From an uncultured Hyphomicrobiaceae bacterium (GTDB lineage Bacteria; Pseudomonadota; Alphaproteobacteria; Rhizobiales; CAMYJA01), in the NCBI GenBank assembly GCA_947258705.1, contig CAMYJA010000013.1:1-51727 (forward strand): DNA of 51,727 nt, written 5' to 3'. The position numbers were made by a program, and so were the translations under genes. The notes beneath the pieces were generated by a model, which saw only the letters and a list, made by a program, of their open reading frames with translations, was not told the origin of the DNA and ran no database searches. This document shows, one piece after another, positions 15,888 to 24,372 of the stretch. Numbering within the stretch: position 1 is the stretch's first letter; every line of letters begins with the position of its first letter.

Positions 15888-15919
15888 TTGACTCCGTACT
15901 ATGGTACGTGCGTTAGGGT
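15888..15919 (+). promoter_or_regulatory. MerR-type (mercury-class) operator/promoter
   Basis: -35 TTGACT (15888-15893), followed by CCGTAC-TATG-GTACG, close to the classic mer dyad CCGTAC-N4-GTACGG. TAGGGT (15914-15919) gives a 20-bp spacer, one longer than in Tn501 merT. It stands 23 bp upstream of the merR-like start and reads toward it. Confidence 0.78.
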
Positions 15920-15941
15920 GATTTGACTGAGGAGATTTTGG

Positions 15942-16406
15942 ATGCGAATTGGACAGGCTGCAAAAGCTGCAAATGTCGGAATCGAAACCATTCGGTTCTA
16001 TGAACGTAAGGGCTTGATCAACCAGCCACGGCGACCCGTTGATGGAGGCTTCAGGACCTATCCGCGCGAAACCGTTAGCCGTGTCCGCTTCATTCGCGAG
16101 GCGCAGGAACTGGGCTTCTCATTGAGTGAAATCGATGAGCTTCTGGCACTGAAGTCAGATCCGGGAACGGATTGCGGCTCGGTACGTGAACGGGCACTTG
16201 AGAAGCGCCAGGAGGTTGCAGCCAAGATCAAACGGCTAAAAGAGATTGATAAGACCTTGATCACATTGATTGAAGCCTGTCCCGGCAAAGGCTCATTAAA
16301 TTTTTGCTCGATACTCAATGCAATGAATGAGGGTTCGAGCACGAAGCAGAACACCCGGGCGAGACAGGCGGGGAAAGGCAGGAAATGCAATGACCAAAAA
16401 ACGTAA
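15942..16406 (+). CDS. merR: MerR-family regulator with the Hg(II) cysteine triad
   Basis: A 154-residue MerR-family protein with a winged-helix N-terminus (IETIRFYERKGLI, FRTYPRETV). The three mercury ligands of true MerR are present with identical spacing: C78 (TDCGSV), C113 and C122 (CPGKGSLNFC), against C82/C117/C126 in Tn501. The C-terminus is about 20 residues longer than usual and rich in R/K. GAGGAG precedes the ATG. Unlike transposon merR it is the first gene of the operon it faces, and its own promoter carries the operator. Hg(II) is the best guess; Pb(II) or other divalent sensors share parts of this layout. Confidence 0.85.
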   Translation: MRIGQAAKAANVGIETIRFYERKGLINQPRRPVDGGFRTYPRETVSRVRFIREAQELGFSLSEIDELLALKSDPGTDCGSVRERALEKRQEVAAKIKRLKEIDKTLITLIEACPGKGSLNFCSILNAMNEGSSTKQNTRARQAGKGRKCNDQKT

Positions 16407-16656
16407 AGTAGAAATTTTCAGCGCCGATTGTCCGATCTGCCGGGAGGCGGTTTTATTGGTGGAAAGCATCGCATGCGAAGCCTGCGACATCAGCGTGCTC
16501 GAGATGAGCGATGAGCTGGTGGCGGAACGGGCGCGCCGTCTCGGCATCCGCTCTTTGCCAGCCATTGCAATTGACGGCGTGCTTGCTGATTGCTGTGTTG
16601 GCCGGGGAATAGATGAGGCTGCACTGCGAAGGGCGGGAGTTGGCCAGCCCTTGTAA
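16390..16656 (+). CDS. Cysteine-rich thioredoxin-fold small protein
   Basis: An 88-residue protein. It begins KVEIFSADCPIC, a beta strand into a CxxC turn as in glutaredoxin/thioredoxin-like proteins. RRLGIRSLPAIAIDG has the cis-proline site (SLPAI) of that fold. It has two extra cysteine pairs, CEAC (29/32) and CC (67/68), giving six cysteines, which suggests metal or metal-thiol handling. The ATG at 16390 overlaps the end of merR by 17 bp and a GGAAA lies before it, so it is coupled to merR. It may be a cytosolic metal-buffering or reducing partner; no exact family is claimed. Confidence 0.72.
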   Translation: MTKKRKVEIFSADCPICREAVLLVESIACEACDISVLEMSDELVAERARRLGIRSLPAIAIDGVLADCCVGRGIDEAALRRAGVGQPL

Positions 16657-16697
16657 ACTGAAAGCGTTAGATTTTAAGTACAAAAAGGAAAAAGATC

Positions 16698-17009
16698 ATG
16701 AACCATACCAAATTCGCAAGATTTTTCAGGCGAACCTTTCTGCCACTTGTCGTAGGCGTCGTTCTCGTGGCCAGCACAAATGTTTGGGCCGGAACCACCC
16801 ATCGGATCGGCGTTGACGGTCTCGCCTGCCCGTTCTGTGCCTACGGTGTCGAAAAGCAGCTGATGTCTATACCCGGCGTCAAATCAGTGAAAGTGACCGT
16901 GAAATCCGGGACAGTGATTGTCACCATGCAGGATGGCGCCAAGCTTTCGCGCGGGCGCGCGGGGCAGGCGGTCAAGGACGCCGGGTTTTCCATGCGAAGC
17001 TTCAAATAG
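16698..17009 (+). CDS. MerP-like periplasmic heavy-metal-associated (HMA) protein
   Basis: A 103-residue protein. It has a basic N-terminus plus hydrophobic signal (about 14-28), cleaved near VWAG, then a 70-residue HMA fold. The metal motif is GLACPFC (C44 and C47), in the place of GMTCxxC of MerP and CopZ. The rest follows the babbab pattern (SIPGVKSVKVTVKSGTVIV...). It would bind a soft metal ion in the periplasm. No MerT or other membrane importer is encoded beside it, which is odd for MerP. It is the third gene of the MerR-led operon. Confidence 0.82.
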   Translation: MNHTKFARFFRRTFLPLVVGVVLVASTNVWAGTTHRIGVDGLACPFCAYGVEKQLMSIPGVKSVKVTVKSGTVIVTMQDGAKLSRGRAGQAVKDAGFSMRSFK

Positions 17010-17039
17010 CGACAAGAGTAATTGAGGGGGGTCAGAATA

Positions 17040-17933
17040 ATGATGCTCATAAAACAAACGACCATCATCTGTGCGCTGGGAATCATGTTCACGGTAGCGG
17101 CTGATGCGGCACCTATTTCTACGAATACGGCCCTGCCGGTTGCAAAGGGAGAGTATGTGTTCCGAGAGCAGATCATTTTTAACCAGTCGGGCGACGATCC
17201 GTCTACGCTAGACCGGGATCACCAGGTCAGTGTATCGGCGAGCGTGCTGGGTTATGGCGTAATGCCAGATCTGGCGCTCTTCGGCGTCCTGCCCATCGTT
17301 TACAAACGTCTTGAACTACCAACAGCCGGCGTGACCCGGCAGGCTGGGGGTGTCGGTGATGCGCGGATTTTCGCCCGGTACACGCTCTTTCAACAGGACG
17401 CGCCTGGGCAAACGTTCCGCATTGCCCCCTTTCTTGGTGTTGAGCTTCCAACAGGTGAGAACACTAAACGGGATGCGCTTGGTCGCCTGCCTATGTCCGT
17501 GCAGCCGGGTTCTGGCTCATGGGATCCGTTCGGCGGCGTCATCCTCACCTATCAAACTCGTGATTTCGAGATCGACATGCTCGCCAGCTATCAGGCGAAC
17601 ACTGAAGCTTCCAATTTTGAGTTTGGCGATGTCGCCCGGCTCGATGGTTCGCTTCAATACCGCCTCTGGCCGCGCGAGTTGAGCGAAGACACTTCCGCCT
17701 TCGTCTATGGTGTGACCGAGTTCAATCTGATCCACCAAGAGAAAAACCAGGTCTTGAATGTCAGTAATCCCAATTCCGGCGGCACCACGGTTTTCGGCCT
17801 CATCGGTCTGCAATATGTCAACAAACGGCAGATTTTCGAGGTCGCCTTGCAGGCACCGCTTGTCCAGGATTTAAATGGCACGGCGCTTGAGCGGGATTAT
17901 ATTCTCCGCGGCAGCGTGCGCGTTAATTTCTGA
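17040..17933 (+). CDS. Outer-membrane MetA/transporter-type beta-barrel protein
   Basis: A 297-residue protein with a signal peptide (cleaved near ADAAP) and alternating-hydrophobicity strands up to a C-terminal RGSVRVNF that ends in phenylalanine, the usual last strand of outer-membrane barrels. VGDARIFARYTLFQ and the ELPTGENTKRDALGR loop are typical of the family once named from phenol-degradation MetA, now often just 'transporter'. The ATG at 17040 is chosen because GAGGGGG stands 9 nt before it; a TTG 18 nt further out overlaps that site. Its stop overlaps the next start by 1 nt. It may let metal species or organics across the outer membrane; substrate unknown. Confidence 0.72.
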   Translation: MMLIKQTTIICALGIMFTVAADAAPISTNTALPVAKGEYVFREQIIFNQSGDDPSTLDRDHQVSVSASVLGYGVMPDLALFGVLPIVYKRLELPTAGVTRQAGGVGDARIFARYTLFQQDAPGQTFRIAPFLGVELPTGENTKRDALGRLPMSVQPGSGSWDPFGGVILTYQTRDFEIDMLASYQANTEASNFEFGDVARLDGSLQYRLWPRELSEDTSAFVYGVTEFNLIHQEKNQVLNVSNPNSGGTTVFGLIGLQYVNKRQIFEVALQAPLVQDLNGTALERDYILRGSVRVNF

Positions 17934-18887
17934 TGCCGAGGCTTCTCGTAAAAATTATTGGATGGGCTGCCGCCACCCTGGCCCTGCTGCTTGTCGCGGC
18001 GTGGTTGGCATTTGTGCCATCCGCCAGAGAGCCCGGTTATGAATTCGTTGCGGCCTGGGGATCGAAAGGGAGTAGTCCGGGCCAATTCGATGACCCGACG
18101 GGGATCGCCATTTCCGGCAATCAGCTTTTCATTTCCGACGCACGCAATGGCCGCATCCAGGTTTTCGATCTGAGCGGCAAATTTCTGCGAAGTTTCGGGG
18201 CACCGGGAAATAAACCCGGCGAGTTGGGGCGTCCCATGAACCTCGACATCAAAGATGGCAAACTTTACGTGCCGGAATATTTCAATGATCGCATTCAGGT
18301 CTTCAGCCTGGACGGAAAATCTCTTCGTGTTCGGTCCCGATGGCGCCATCTATGTGGCGGATTTTTACAATAGCCGCATCCAGAAACTCTCAAATGAGGG
18401 GGCGTTCGTTCGCCAATGGGGAAGCGTGCCCCCTCAAGGGCGCGGTTCGGGTGCATTCACCATTAATATGTCAAGCAGAGGGGCCGTTTCCTTCAGCTAT
18501 CCGACCGATGTAGCGCTGACGAAAGGTGGCGCACTTTATGTTGCAGATGGCTATAACGACCGCGTTCAGGCGTTCAAGCGTGACGGCAGCTTTTCACATA
18601 AATGGGGCGGTCCGTTCGCGGCCAATATTTATGGTCCCTTCAATGGTTGGTTCACGACCGTCACCAGTATTGCGATCGGCCCACAAGGCAACGTATTTGT
18701 TGCCGATTTTTACAACCATCGGGTACAGAAGTTCACACCGGAGGGCGTTTTTCTATCGAGCTTCGGCGATCAAGGGACCGGTACAGGAGAATTCAATTAC
18801 CCGATCGCCGTAGCTGTCGCTCCGGACGGGACGGTATTCGTGGCAGACTATGGCAATAACAGAATAACGAAGTGGCGGCCGCGTTAG
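17933..18887 (+). pseudogene. NHL-repeat membrane-anchored protein, broken by a frameshift/deletion
   Basis: The start at 17933 overlaps the previous stop (TGATG). The first frame encodes one N-terminal membrane segment (about 6-28) and NHL blades such as DPTGIAISGNQLFISDARN. After FSLDGKSL (about 18320) the frame is lost; the blade continues in the +1-shifted frame as FVFGPDGAIYVADFYN and runs on to WRPR at 18887. Comparing blade lengths, 15-20 codons that normally lie between these motifs are missing, so an out-of-frame deletion is more likely than one miscalled base. NHL propellers bind ligands or act as lyases/scaffolds; here the product is probably lost or truncated (146 residues). Confidence 0.75.
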
Positions 18888-19236
18888 ATTACGGCTGAGA
18901 AAGCTCTATTTTTTCACGGGTTTGCCAACCTTCGCTCAAAGGCATCAAGGGCTGCGAACGGGATGAACCGGCTGCTCCCACTTTAGGGGCTGCTGCGGGT
19001 CATCCTGGCAATTGGCAGTGCACGGAAAGCTTCGTCCGGTGTCGCCCTGACAGTCGACGTACAAGCCTCGACTTTCCGCTTCACCCTTGAAAGCGAACGT
19101 ATTGATATGTGTACCGATAGGGTGAGTTAATCTCAAAAACGGAAGCGGTGGCTGGGGCTTTAGCCTGGTGGCTTATTGACTTCTCGCTAAATCGGCCTCG
19201 ATTATTGGCGTGCGTTTGTTGAACAGGAAATCCAAA

Positions 19237-19250
19237 TTGACTCAGATCAA
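19237..19250 (+). promoter_or_regulatory. FNR/FixK/DNR-type box
   Basis: TTGACTCAGATCAA matches the CRP-FNR family consensus TTGAY-N4-RTCAA. It lies 110 bp upstream of the first gene of the molybdoenzyme operon, which suggests induction under low oxygen (or NO). Confidence 0.7.
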
Positions 19251-19331
19251 GGACGATCGATTTTTAACTATTTACCCTGCAAGGATAAATAGGGGGGGTA
19301 TCGTTCTGCACGGAGGGGGTAATTTCTTCGG

Positions 19332-19347
19332 TTGACCAAAAGGTCAA
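19332..19347 (+). promoter_or_regulatory. Perfect palindrome TTGACC-AAAA-GGTCAA before the FeS subunit gene
   Basis: A 6-4-6 perfect palindrome 12 bp before the start at 19360. It is an FNR-like variant and may be a second CRP-FNR family site or an operator for a repressor; at this position it could also form an RNA hairpin next to the ribosome site. Confidence 0.45.
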
Positions 19348-19359
19348 AAGAGAGGTCAG

Positions 19360-20091
19360 ATGCCCGGCGACACTAGAACGGCTTCCATCAGCCGCAGAGA
19401 TTTTCTGAAAGCATCAGCAGCCGCCGTGCCAGTAGCCGCAACAGCTAATGCTGCCGTGGCGGATCCCAAAATACAATATGGCATGCTCATCGACATTCGA
19501 CGTTGTATCGGCTGCCATGGCTGCAGTGTGGCCTGCAAAGCCGAGTTTGAGGTTCCTCTTGGGGCCACTAGATCCTGGGTGGAATATGTTGAGCGCGGGG
19601 CTTATCCGGACGTGCGGCGCAGTTTTCTACCACGGCTTTGCAACCAGTGTTCCAATCCCTATTGCGTACCGGTGTGCCCCACAGGCGCGACCTATAAGAG
19701 GGATGAGGACGGTATCGTCATTATCGATCCGGAGATTTGCATCGGCTGCGGAAACTGCATTCTCGCCTGCCCCTATGATGTCCGCTTTCTCAATCCCGAT
19801 ACCGGGGTGGCGGAAAAATGTGACTTCTGCATACATCGGGTCTCGAAAGGCCTGGCGCCTGCCTGTGTCGAGGCTTGCATTGGCAATGCGCGGATCTTCG
19901 GTGACCTGAACGATCCGGATAGCGAAATTTCCCGCCAGATCGCAACTCATCCCGTGTCTGTTTTACGACAAGGTGTGGGGACCGAACCCAATGTTTATTA
20001 CATCGACGCCGATCATGCTGGAGAACGTGAGCGTGAGCAGGGGCAATACATACGCATCACGACCCACCGAAAGCAGCAGGAGAGGAGATAG
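19360..20091 (+). CDS. Tat-exported four-cluster ferredoxin subunit of a molybdoenzyme (DmsB/PsrB/TtrB type)
   Basis: A 243-residue protein with a Tat signal (SRRDFLKASAAAV). Sixteen cysteines are arranged for four [4Fe-4S] clusters: CIGCHGCSVAC, CNQCSNPYCVPVC, CIGCGNCILAC, and CDFC followed by CVEAC. It is the electron-transfer subunit that links the membrane quinone-reactive subunit to the catalytic subunit. It has its own Tat signal, which TtrB-type subunits carry and many DmsB-type subunits do not. GAGAGG precedes the ATG. First gene of the operon; the next starts 2 bp after its stop. Confidence 0.9.
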   Translation: MPGDTRTASISRRDFLKASAAAVPVAATANAAVADPKIQYGMLIDIRRCIGCHGCSVACKAEFEVPLGATRSWVEYVERGAYPDVRRSFLPRLCNQCSNPYCVPVCPTGATYKRDEDGIVIIDPEICIGCGNCILACPYDVRFLNPDTGVAEKCDFCIHRVSKGLAPACVEACIGNARIFGDLNDPDSEISRQIATHPVSVLRQGVGTEPNVYYIDADHAGEREREQGQYIRITTHRKQQERR

Positions 20092-20093
20092 TC

Positions 20094-21062
20094 ATGACCC
20101 ATGACCTCGTATGGGGATGGTCGATAATCATTCACCTCTTTTTGGTCTCGCTTGGCGCGGGAACGCTAATTGTGAGCGCGGTGCTGCTTTTGCGCGGCGG
20201 TGATGAGCGAGCTGACAGGTCCGATTTCAGGATCGCACGCATTGCCGCCTTTATCGCTCCCGTTCCCGTAATGATCGACGGCCTCATTCTGATTTCCGAG
20301 CTAGGATCGTTCCAGGCTGGCTATTGGTTCAAATGGTTGAATCTCTATAAGACGATCATTTTTACGGCGCCGATGTCCGTTGGTCTCTGGTTATTGACCG
20401 CATTCATATGCGTGAGCCTCCTTTATGCTGCGACATTCGTATTCGCTGATGCGACACCCGGTAACGTCTGGCATGGTCGAAGAAAAGTACTGGCATGGGT
20501 GGGAGTGCCTCTCGGCATCGCAGCCGCCCTCTATCCGGGTTTCCTGCTCGCCACCATGCAGGCTCGGCCATTGTGGAACACGCCGCTTCTGCCTCTGCTG
20601 TTTCTGTTGTCCTCGCTTTCGGTGGGGATTGCGGTGGCAACGCTTCTGCGCGCAATACTACGCACGAAGGCGCCGCCATCGGCCGGTGAGACTGTTCATC
20701 AGAGAGGTGCGTACGCGATGGCTGCCACGGACGTCATGCTTATCGGTGGGCAGCTTCTGCTTATAATCTTGTTCCTGCTGTTCGGCCATCTGTCAGTGGG
20801 CAGTGTAACGCACGCCATGCAGATCATTTTACCGGGCGGTCAAATGGGCTCACTTTTCTGGATCTGGGTTGTGCTGATAGGTCTGCTGACGCCGGGTCTT
20901 ATCGAATTGTCTTACCTGCTTCCAAAACTGCGCGAGAGGGGCGAATTCTCTTTACCAACTGCGCTCCAGCTTGCCGTACCACTCACTGTTTTCGTCGGTG
21001 CCTTCATGCTGCGCTACGTTTTGACAATTGCAGGACAAATCACAGGGGCAACCGGAATTTGA
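20094..21062 (+). CDS. NrfD/PsrC-type polytopic membrane anchor subunit
   Basis: A 322-residue hydrophobic protein with about nine membrane segments. It begins HDLVWGWSIIIHLFLVSLGAG, the characteristic first helix of the NrfD/PsrC family. These subunits exchange electrons with the quinone pool and do not need haem. GGAGA precedes the ATG. It sits between the FeS and catalytic subunit genes, the gene order of tetrathionate reductase (ttrBCA). Confidence 0.9.
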   Translation: MTHDLVWGWSIIIHLFLVSLGAGTLIVSAVLLLRGGDERADRSDFRIARIAAFIAPVPVMIDGLILISELGSFQAGYWFKWLNLYKTIIFTAPMSVGLWLLTAFICVSLLYAATFVFADATPGNVWHGRRKVLAWVGVPLGIAAALYPGFLLATMQARPLWNTPLLPLLFLLSSLSVGIAVATLLRAILRTKAPPSAGETVHQRGAYAMAATDVMLIGGQLLLIILFLLFGHLSVGSVTHAMQIILPGGQMGSLFWIWVVLIGLLTPGLIELSYLLPKLRERGEFSLPTALQLAVPLTVFVGAFMLRYVLTIAGQITGATGI

Positions 21063-21073
21063 AGGAGTGAGAT

Positions 21074-23599
21074 ATGTCGAACCGCCGCGAATTCTTGAAA
21101 TTTGGCGCCGCCTCCGCCGCTTTGGCCGTTGCAGGCACGGACGCCAAGGCCAAAAAGCCTGCACAATTCAAAAAGGGAGGCATGGATTTCTCCCCCGAAA
21201 CCCAGAAGGCTCGCCAGGCCGTGCCCACGGCGTGCTGGCAATGCGTCACGCGTTGCCCTGTGATTGGATATGTCGAGAACGGCCGGTTGGTGAAAATCGG
21301 CGGGCAACCGGAGTCGATCAGAACAGGTGGTCACCTATGTGCCAAGGGTCAGGCCGGTGTCAACCAGGTCAACGACCCGGACCGGCTTCTTCACCCCTTG
21401 CGCCGCGTCGGTAAACGCGGTGAAGGTAAATGGAAACGTATTTCCTGGGACGAGGCAATAAGCGAGATTGCAGGCCGCCTCAAGAAACTGCGCGATGAGG
21501 GGCATCCCGAGAAGTTCATGTTCCACTACGGGCGGATGAAAGGCAGCTCCAGCAAATTAATCAAGAGCGTTTTTCTTGCCAGTTACGGGACCGGCACCAT
21601 TGGCAATCATACGGCCATCTGCGAATCCTCTAAATGGACCGGGCAGGAATTGACCTGGGGCAAGCATTACGACAATTGGGATTTCGACAAGACCAAATAT
21701 GTACTGAATTTTGGCAGCAATTGTCTCGAAGCCCACACGAACCATACACCGGTCGCCTACCGCCTAACGACGGCTCTGGTGGACCGGCAGATCAAGATGG
21801 TGACATTCGATCCCCGGCTCTCCAACACGGCCGCAAAATCCTCCGAATGGGTGCCCATCAAGCCCGGCACCGACTTGGCGGTTGTGCTCGCCATGTGCAA
21901 CGTAATCATGGCGGAAGAACTCTATCGAGGAGAGGGCGAAGCGTTTCTGAAGTTCTGCAAGGTGACAGAGGGGGCCGATGCCACGACCGAGGAAAAAATT
22001 AACGCGTTGAAAAAACATCTGGCGCAATATACGCCGGAATGGGCGGCTGGAATCAGCGGCGTTCAGGCAGACAAGATCCGTGAAATCGCCCGTGAACTCG
22101 CCACCAGTAAACCAGCCTGCGTCGTCAGCTACCGCGGTGCCGTGACACATTATTATGGATCGGAAGCGGAACGCGCCATACAAATGCTGGCGGCGATCAC
22201 GGGAAATATCGACAATCCCGGCGGCCGCTGCCTGGCGGTTGGCGCCAAGTGGAAATATCCGCATGGACCGAAAAACAAACCGAAAACCAAAAAACTGAAG
22301 ATCCTCGATGGATTTAACGGGACTGTGAGCCTGCCAACACATCATGTCAGCCATCAGGTGTTGTCCATGATCAAGGACGGCAGCCATGGCCGGCCCGACG
22401 TCTATATGTGGTACTGCTATCAACCAGTTTATTCCAACGGGGATTGCAAAGAGAATATCGCCATCTTGAAGGACGAGTCGCTCTTGCCGTTCACCGTGGC
22501 CGTCAGTCCGTTCTATGACGAATCCTCGGAATTGGCGGATATCATCCTGCCCGATGCCACCTATCTCGAACGTTGGGACTGGGAGGATATGGTCTCTCCC
22601 AACCAGGTGCCGGAATATTACATCCGCCAGCCTGTGGTGAAACCTCTGGGCGAAGTCCGTGACTTTGCCGACGTTTGCTGCGAGTTGGCCGAGCGGATGG
22701 GGTTTCCCTTAGGCTTCAAATCCAAGGAAGAGTTCGTCAATCAGTCATGCGCGATGACACCTGCCGTCAAAGCAGCAGGCGGATTCGAATATATGAAGGA
22801 GCATGGCGTCTGGCATGATCCCAAGGCCAGACCGAAATATTATTCTTACAAAAAGGAAGTGTCGCCTGCTGCGCTGCAGGTGGATGGCGTGATTTTCGAT
22901 GAAGCAACGGGCGTCTACTGGAACTGGCACAAATCCAAAGCCAAAAGCGCAGGGGAAGCAGGCTCGACCGGCTACACGCGCACCAAGAAATCCTACAAGG
23001 GCTATGTGGGGCAAAAGATCGGGGACAAAGTCTATGTCGGTTTCAAGCCTGACAAGGTGAACAAGTCCGGCTATTTCGAGTTCTATTCCCACATCATGGA
23101 GGAGAAGGGGTTTGCGCCTCTTCCGAGTTACAAGCCGATCCCCGAGCACGTGGCGATGAAGCCCGGTGAACTCATTCTCACGACGTACAAGGTCAATGTG
23201 CAGACCCACTCCCGGACACAGAACAGCAAATGGCTGAGCGAGATCTATCACAACAATCCGGCGTGGATTAATCCGGAGACCGCAGCATCACTGGGCATTG
23301 GTGAGGGCGATAAAATCAAGGTCAGGTCAGAAAAGGGGACTATAGAAATCAGCGCACGCGTCACCCCCGCCGTGGCGCCGGGCGTCATCGCCATCTCGTT
23401 CCATTGCGGGCACTGGCAGTATGGACGCTATGCGTCAGGCGAGAAAACCGGTTTTGGTGATCTGCATGACCCGGATGGCGCTCGCATCTGGTGGACGGAT
23501 AAGGGCGTGCACCCCAATTGGATCATCCCGAACAAGCCCGACCCGATCAGCGGGGTGCAACGGTGGATGGATACTGTGGTCACCGTGACCAAGGTGTGA
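21074..23599 (+). CDS. Tat-exported molybdopterin oxidoreductase, catalytic subunit (substrate unassigned)
   Basis: An 841-residue enzyme of the DMSO-reductase superfamily. It has a Tat signal (NRREFLKFG), then a [4Fe-4S] site C54-x2-C57-x3-C61-x27-C89, and the bis-MGD binding domains. The likely Mo/W ligand is C183 in GNHTAICESSKW. The C-terminal domain has FHCGHWQYGRY. With the FeS and NrfD-type subunits it forms a periplasmic quinone-linked complex. The length and the YGRM motif ahead of the cysteine recall the ArrA/ArxA/TtrA/PsrA group (arsenic oxyanions, tetrathionate, polysulfide, thiosulfate). TtrA is usually longer (about 1,000 residues). I cannot pick a substrate or even the direction of catalysis from sequence alone. 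AAGGAG precedes the ATG. Confidence 0.9.
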   Translation: MSNRREFLKFGAASAALAVAGTDAKAKKPAQFKKGGMDFSPETQKARQAVPTACWQCVTRCPVIGYVENGRLVKIGGQPESIRTGGHLCAKGQAGVNQVNDPDRLLHPLRRVGKRGEGKWKRISWDEAISEIAGRLKKLRDEGHPEKFMFHYGRMKGSSSKLIKSVFLASYGTGTIGNHTAICESSKWTGQELTWGKHYDNWDFDKTKYVLNFGSNCLEAHTNHTPVAYRLTTALVDRQIKMVTFDPRLSNTAAKSSEWVPIKPGTDLAVVLAMCNVIMAEELYRGEGEAFLKFCKVTEGADATTEEKINALKKHLAQYTPEWAAGISGVQADKIREIARELATSKPACVVSYRGAVTHYYGSEAERAIQMLAAITGNIDNPGGRCLAVGAKWKYPHGPKNKPKTKKLKILDGFNGTVSLPTHHVSHQVLSMIKDGSHGRPDVYMWYCYQPVYSNGDCKENIAILKDESLLPFTVAVSPFYDESSELADIILPDATYLERWDWEDMVSPNQVPEYYIRQPVVKPLGEVRDFADVCCELAERMGFPLGFKSKEEFVNQSCAMTPAVKAAGGFEYMKEHGVWHDPKARPKYYSYKKEVSPAALQVDGVIFDEATGVYWNWHKSKAKSAGEAGSTGYTRTKKSYKGYVGQKIGDKVYVGFKPDKVNKSGYFEFYSHIMEEKGFAPLPSYKPIPEHVAMKPGELILTTYKVNVQTHSRTQNSKWLSEIYHNNPAWINPETAASLGIGEGDKIKVRSEKGTIEISARVTPAVAPGVIAISFHCGHWQYGRYASGEKTGFGDLHDPDGARIWWTDKGVHPNWIIPNKPDPISGVQRWMDTVVTVTKV

Positions 23600-23818
23600 G
23601 ATTGCTTCACGAATTTGTTCCCCGTCAGCAAATTGGACAATGGTTGTTTATCAATAGATTTGTCCCTGAGGTTTCCCTTTTCTTTTTTGTAATTCCACTG
23701 AGGTTGGGGGACACTGTTGCTCATGACTGCTCGTCCAAGCACATGAGTTTTGTTACTCATAAGCTAACCGATGCAGTTTTTTGGATTTGAGAAAGAACCT
23801 AAGCCCTTGGAAGAAAAA

Positions 23819-23894
<76 letters not shown>

Positions 23895-24089
23895 ATGGGG
23901 TCTTTTGCTCTTGAACCATCTTCCGCGCTTGAGAGAAAATGCACCCGGGCCGCGTTAATCGTCAAGGTCCGGACTTCTGAGAAAGACTCCTCGGCGGCTT
24001 ATAAGGAATGATGGGCCGGATGTCGAGTGTTTCCAACCCTCTATTCAGGACATATCGCAAATAGCCGTAATGTCTGCGTTATCAAGGTC

Positions 24090-24332
24090 TCAGTTTTTCC
24101 GATCGGGGACTTCATCGTCTTCAAAACTTCGATAGCTCCCGCCATCTTCCGGCAAGCCACCATCTTCATCGGAATCCTCCGATCCGGAAATTACATATCT
24201 GCCGGTGAGCCAGCGGCCCAGATCAATGGTTGCACAACGCTTTGAGCAAAAGGGCCGGTATTGTTCGACGGCCGCGTCCTCGCAGATCGGGCATTTCGTC
24301 TGTTGGATTTTTTTGGACGGATTGTTTTTCAT
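24090..24332 (-). CDS. yacG: DNA gyrase inhibitor YacG-type zinc protein
   Basis: An 80-residue small zinc protein. Four cysteines sit as CPIC ... FCSKRC, with IDLGRWLTGRYVISG after them, the pattern of YacG (DUF329), which binds zinc and can inhibit gyrase. The C-terminus is acidic (EDSDEDGG, EDDEVPD). The start is uncertain: ATG 24332 has no strong ribosome site, and a TTG at 24347 is an alternative. It lies 40 bp downstream of maf, an order typical of alphaproteobacteria. Confidence 0.85.
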   Translation of the reverse strand: MKNNPSKKIQQTKCPICEDAAVEQYRPFCSKRCATIDLGRWLTGRYVISGSEDSDEDGGLPEDGGSYRSFEDDEVPDRKN

Positions 24333-24372
24333 AATCTTTTTCGGCAACCCTGCATCTGCGACCCTGCCGGCA

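Larger units (their letters stand above)
18888..19359. other. Intergenic control region before the molybdoenzyme operon
   Basis: About 470 bases. The left part (18888-19200) has no convincing gene. The right part holds an FNR/FixK-type box (19237-19250), a G-rich stretch (19290-19320) and a 16-bp palindrome (19332-19347) just before the first gene. Confidence 0.6.

Noticed and set aside
15942-17009. A complete mercury-resistance (mer) operon
   Set aside because: MerR- and MerP-like genes are there, but no MerT, MerC, MerA or MerB is encoded, so detoxification by reduction cannot be claimed.
18945-19136. A 63-codon open frame on the minus strand before the molybdoenzyme operon
   Set aside because: TTG start, no ribosome site, and no recognisable motif; composition looks random.
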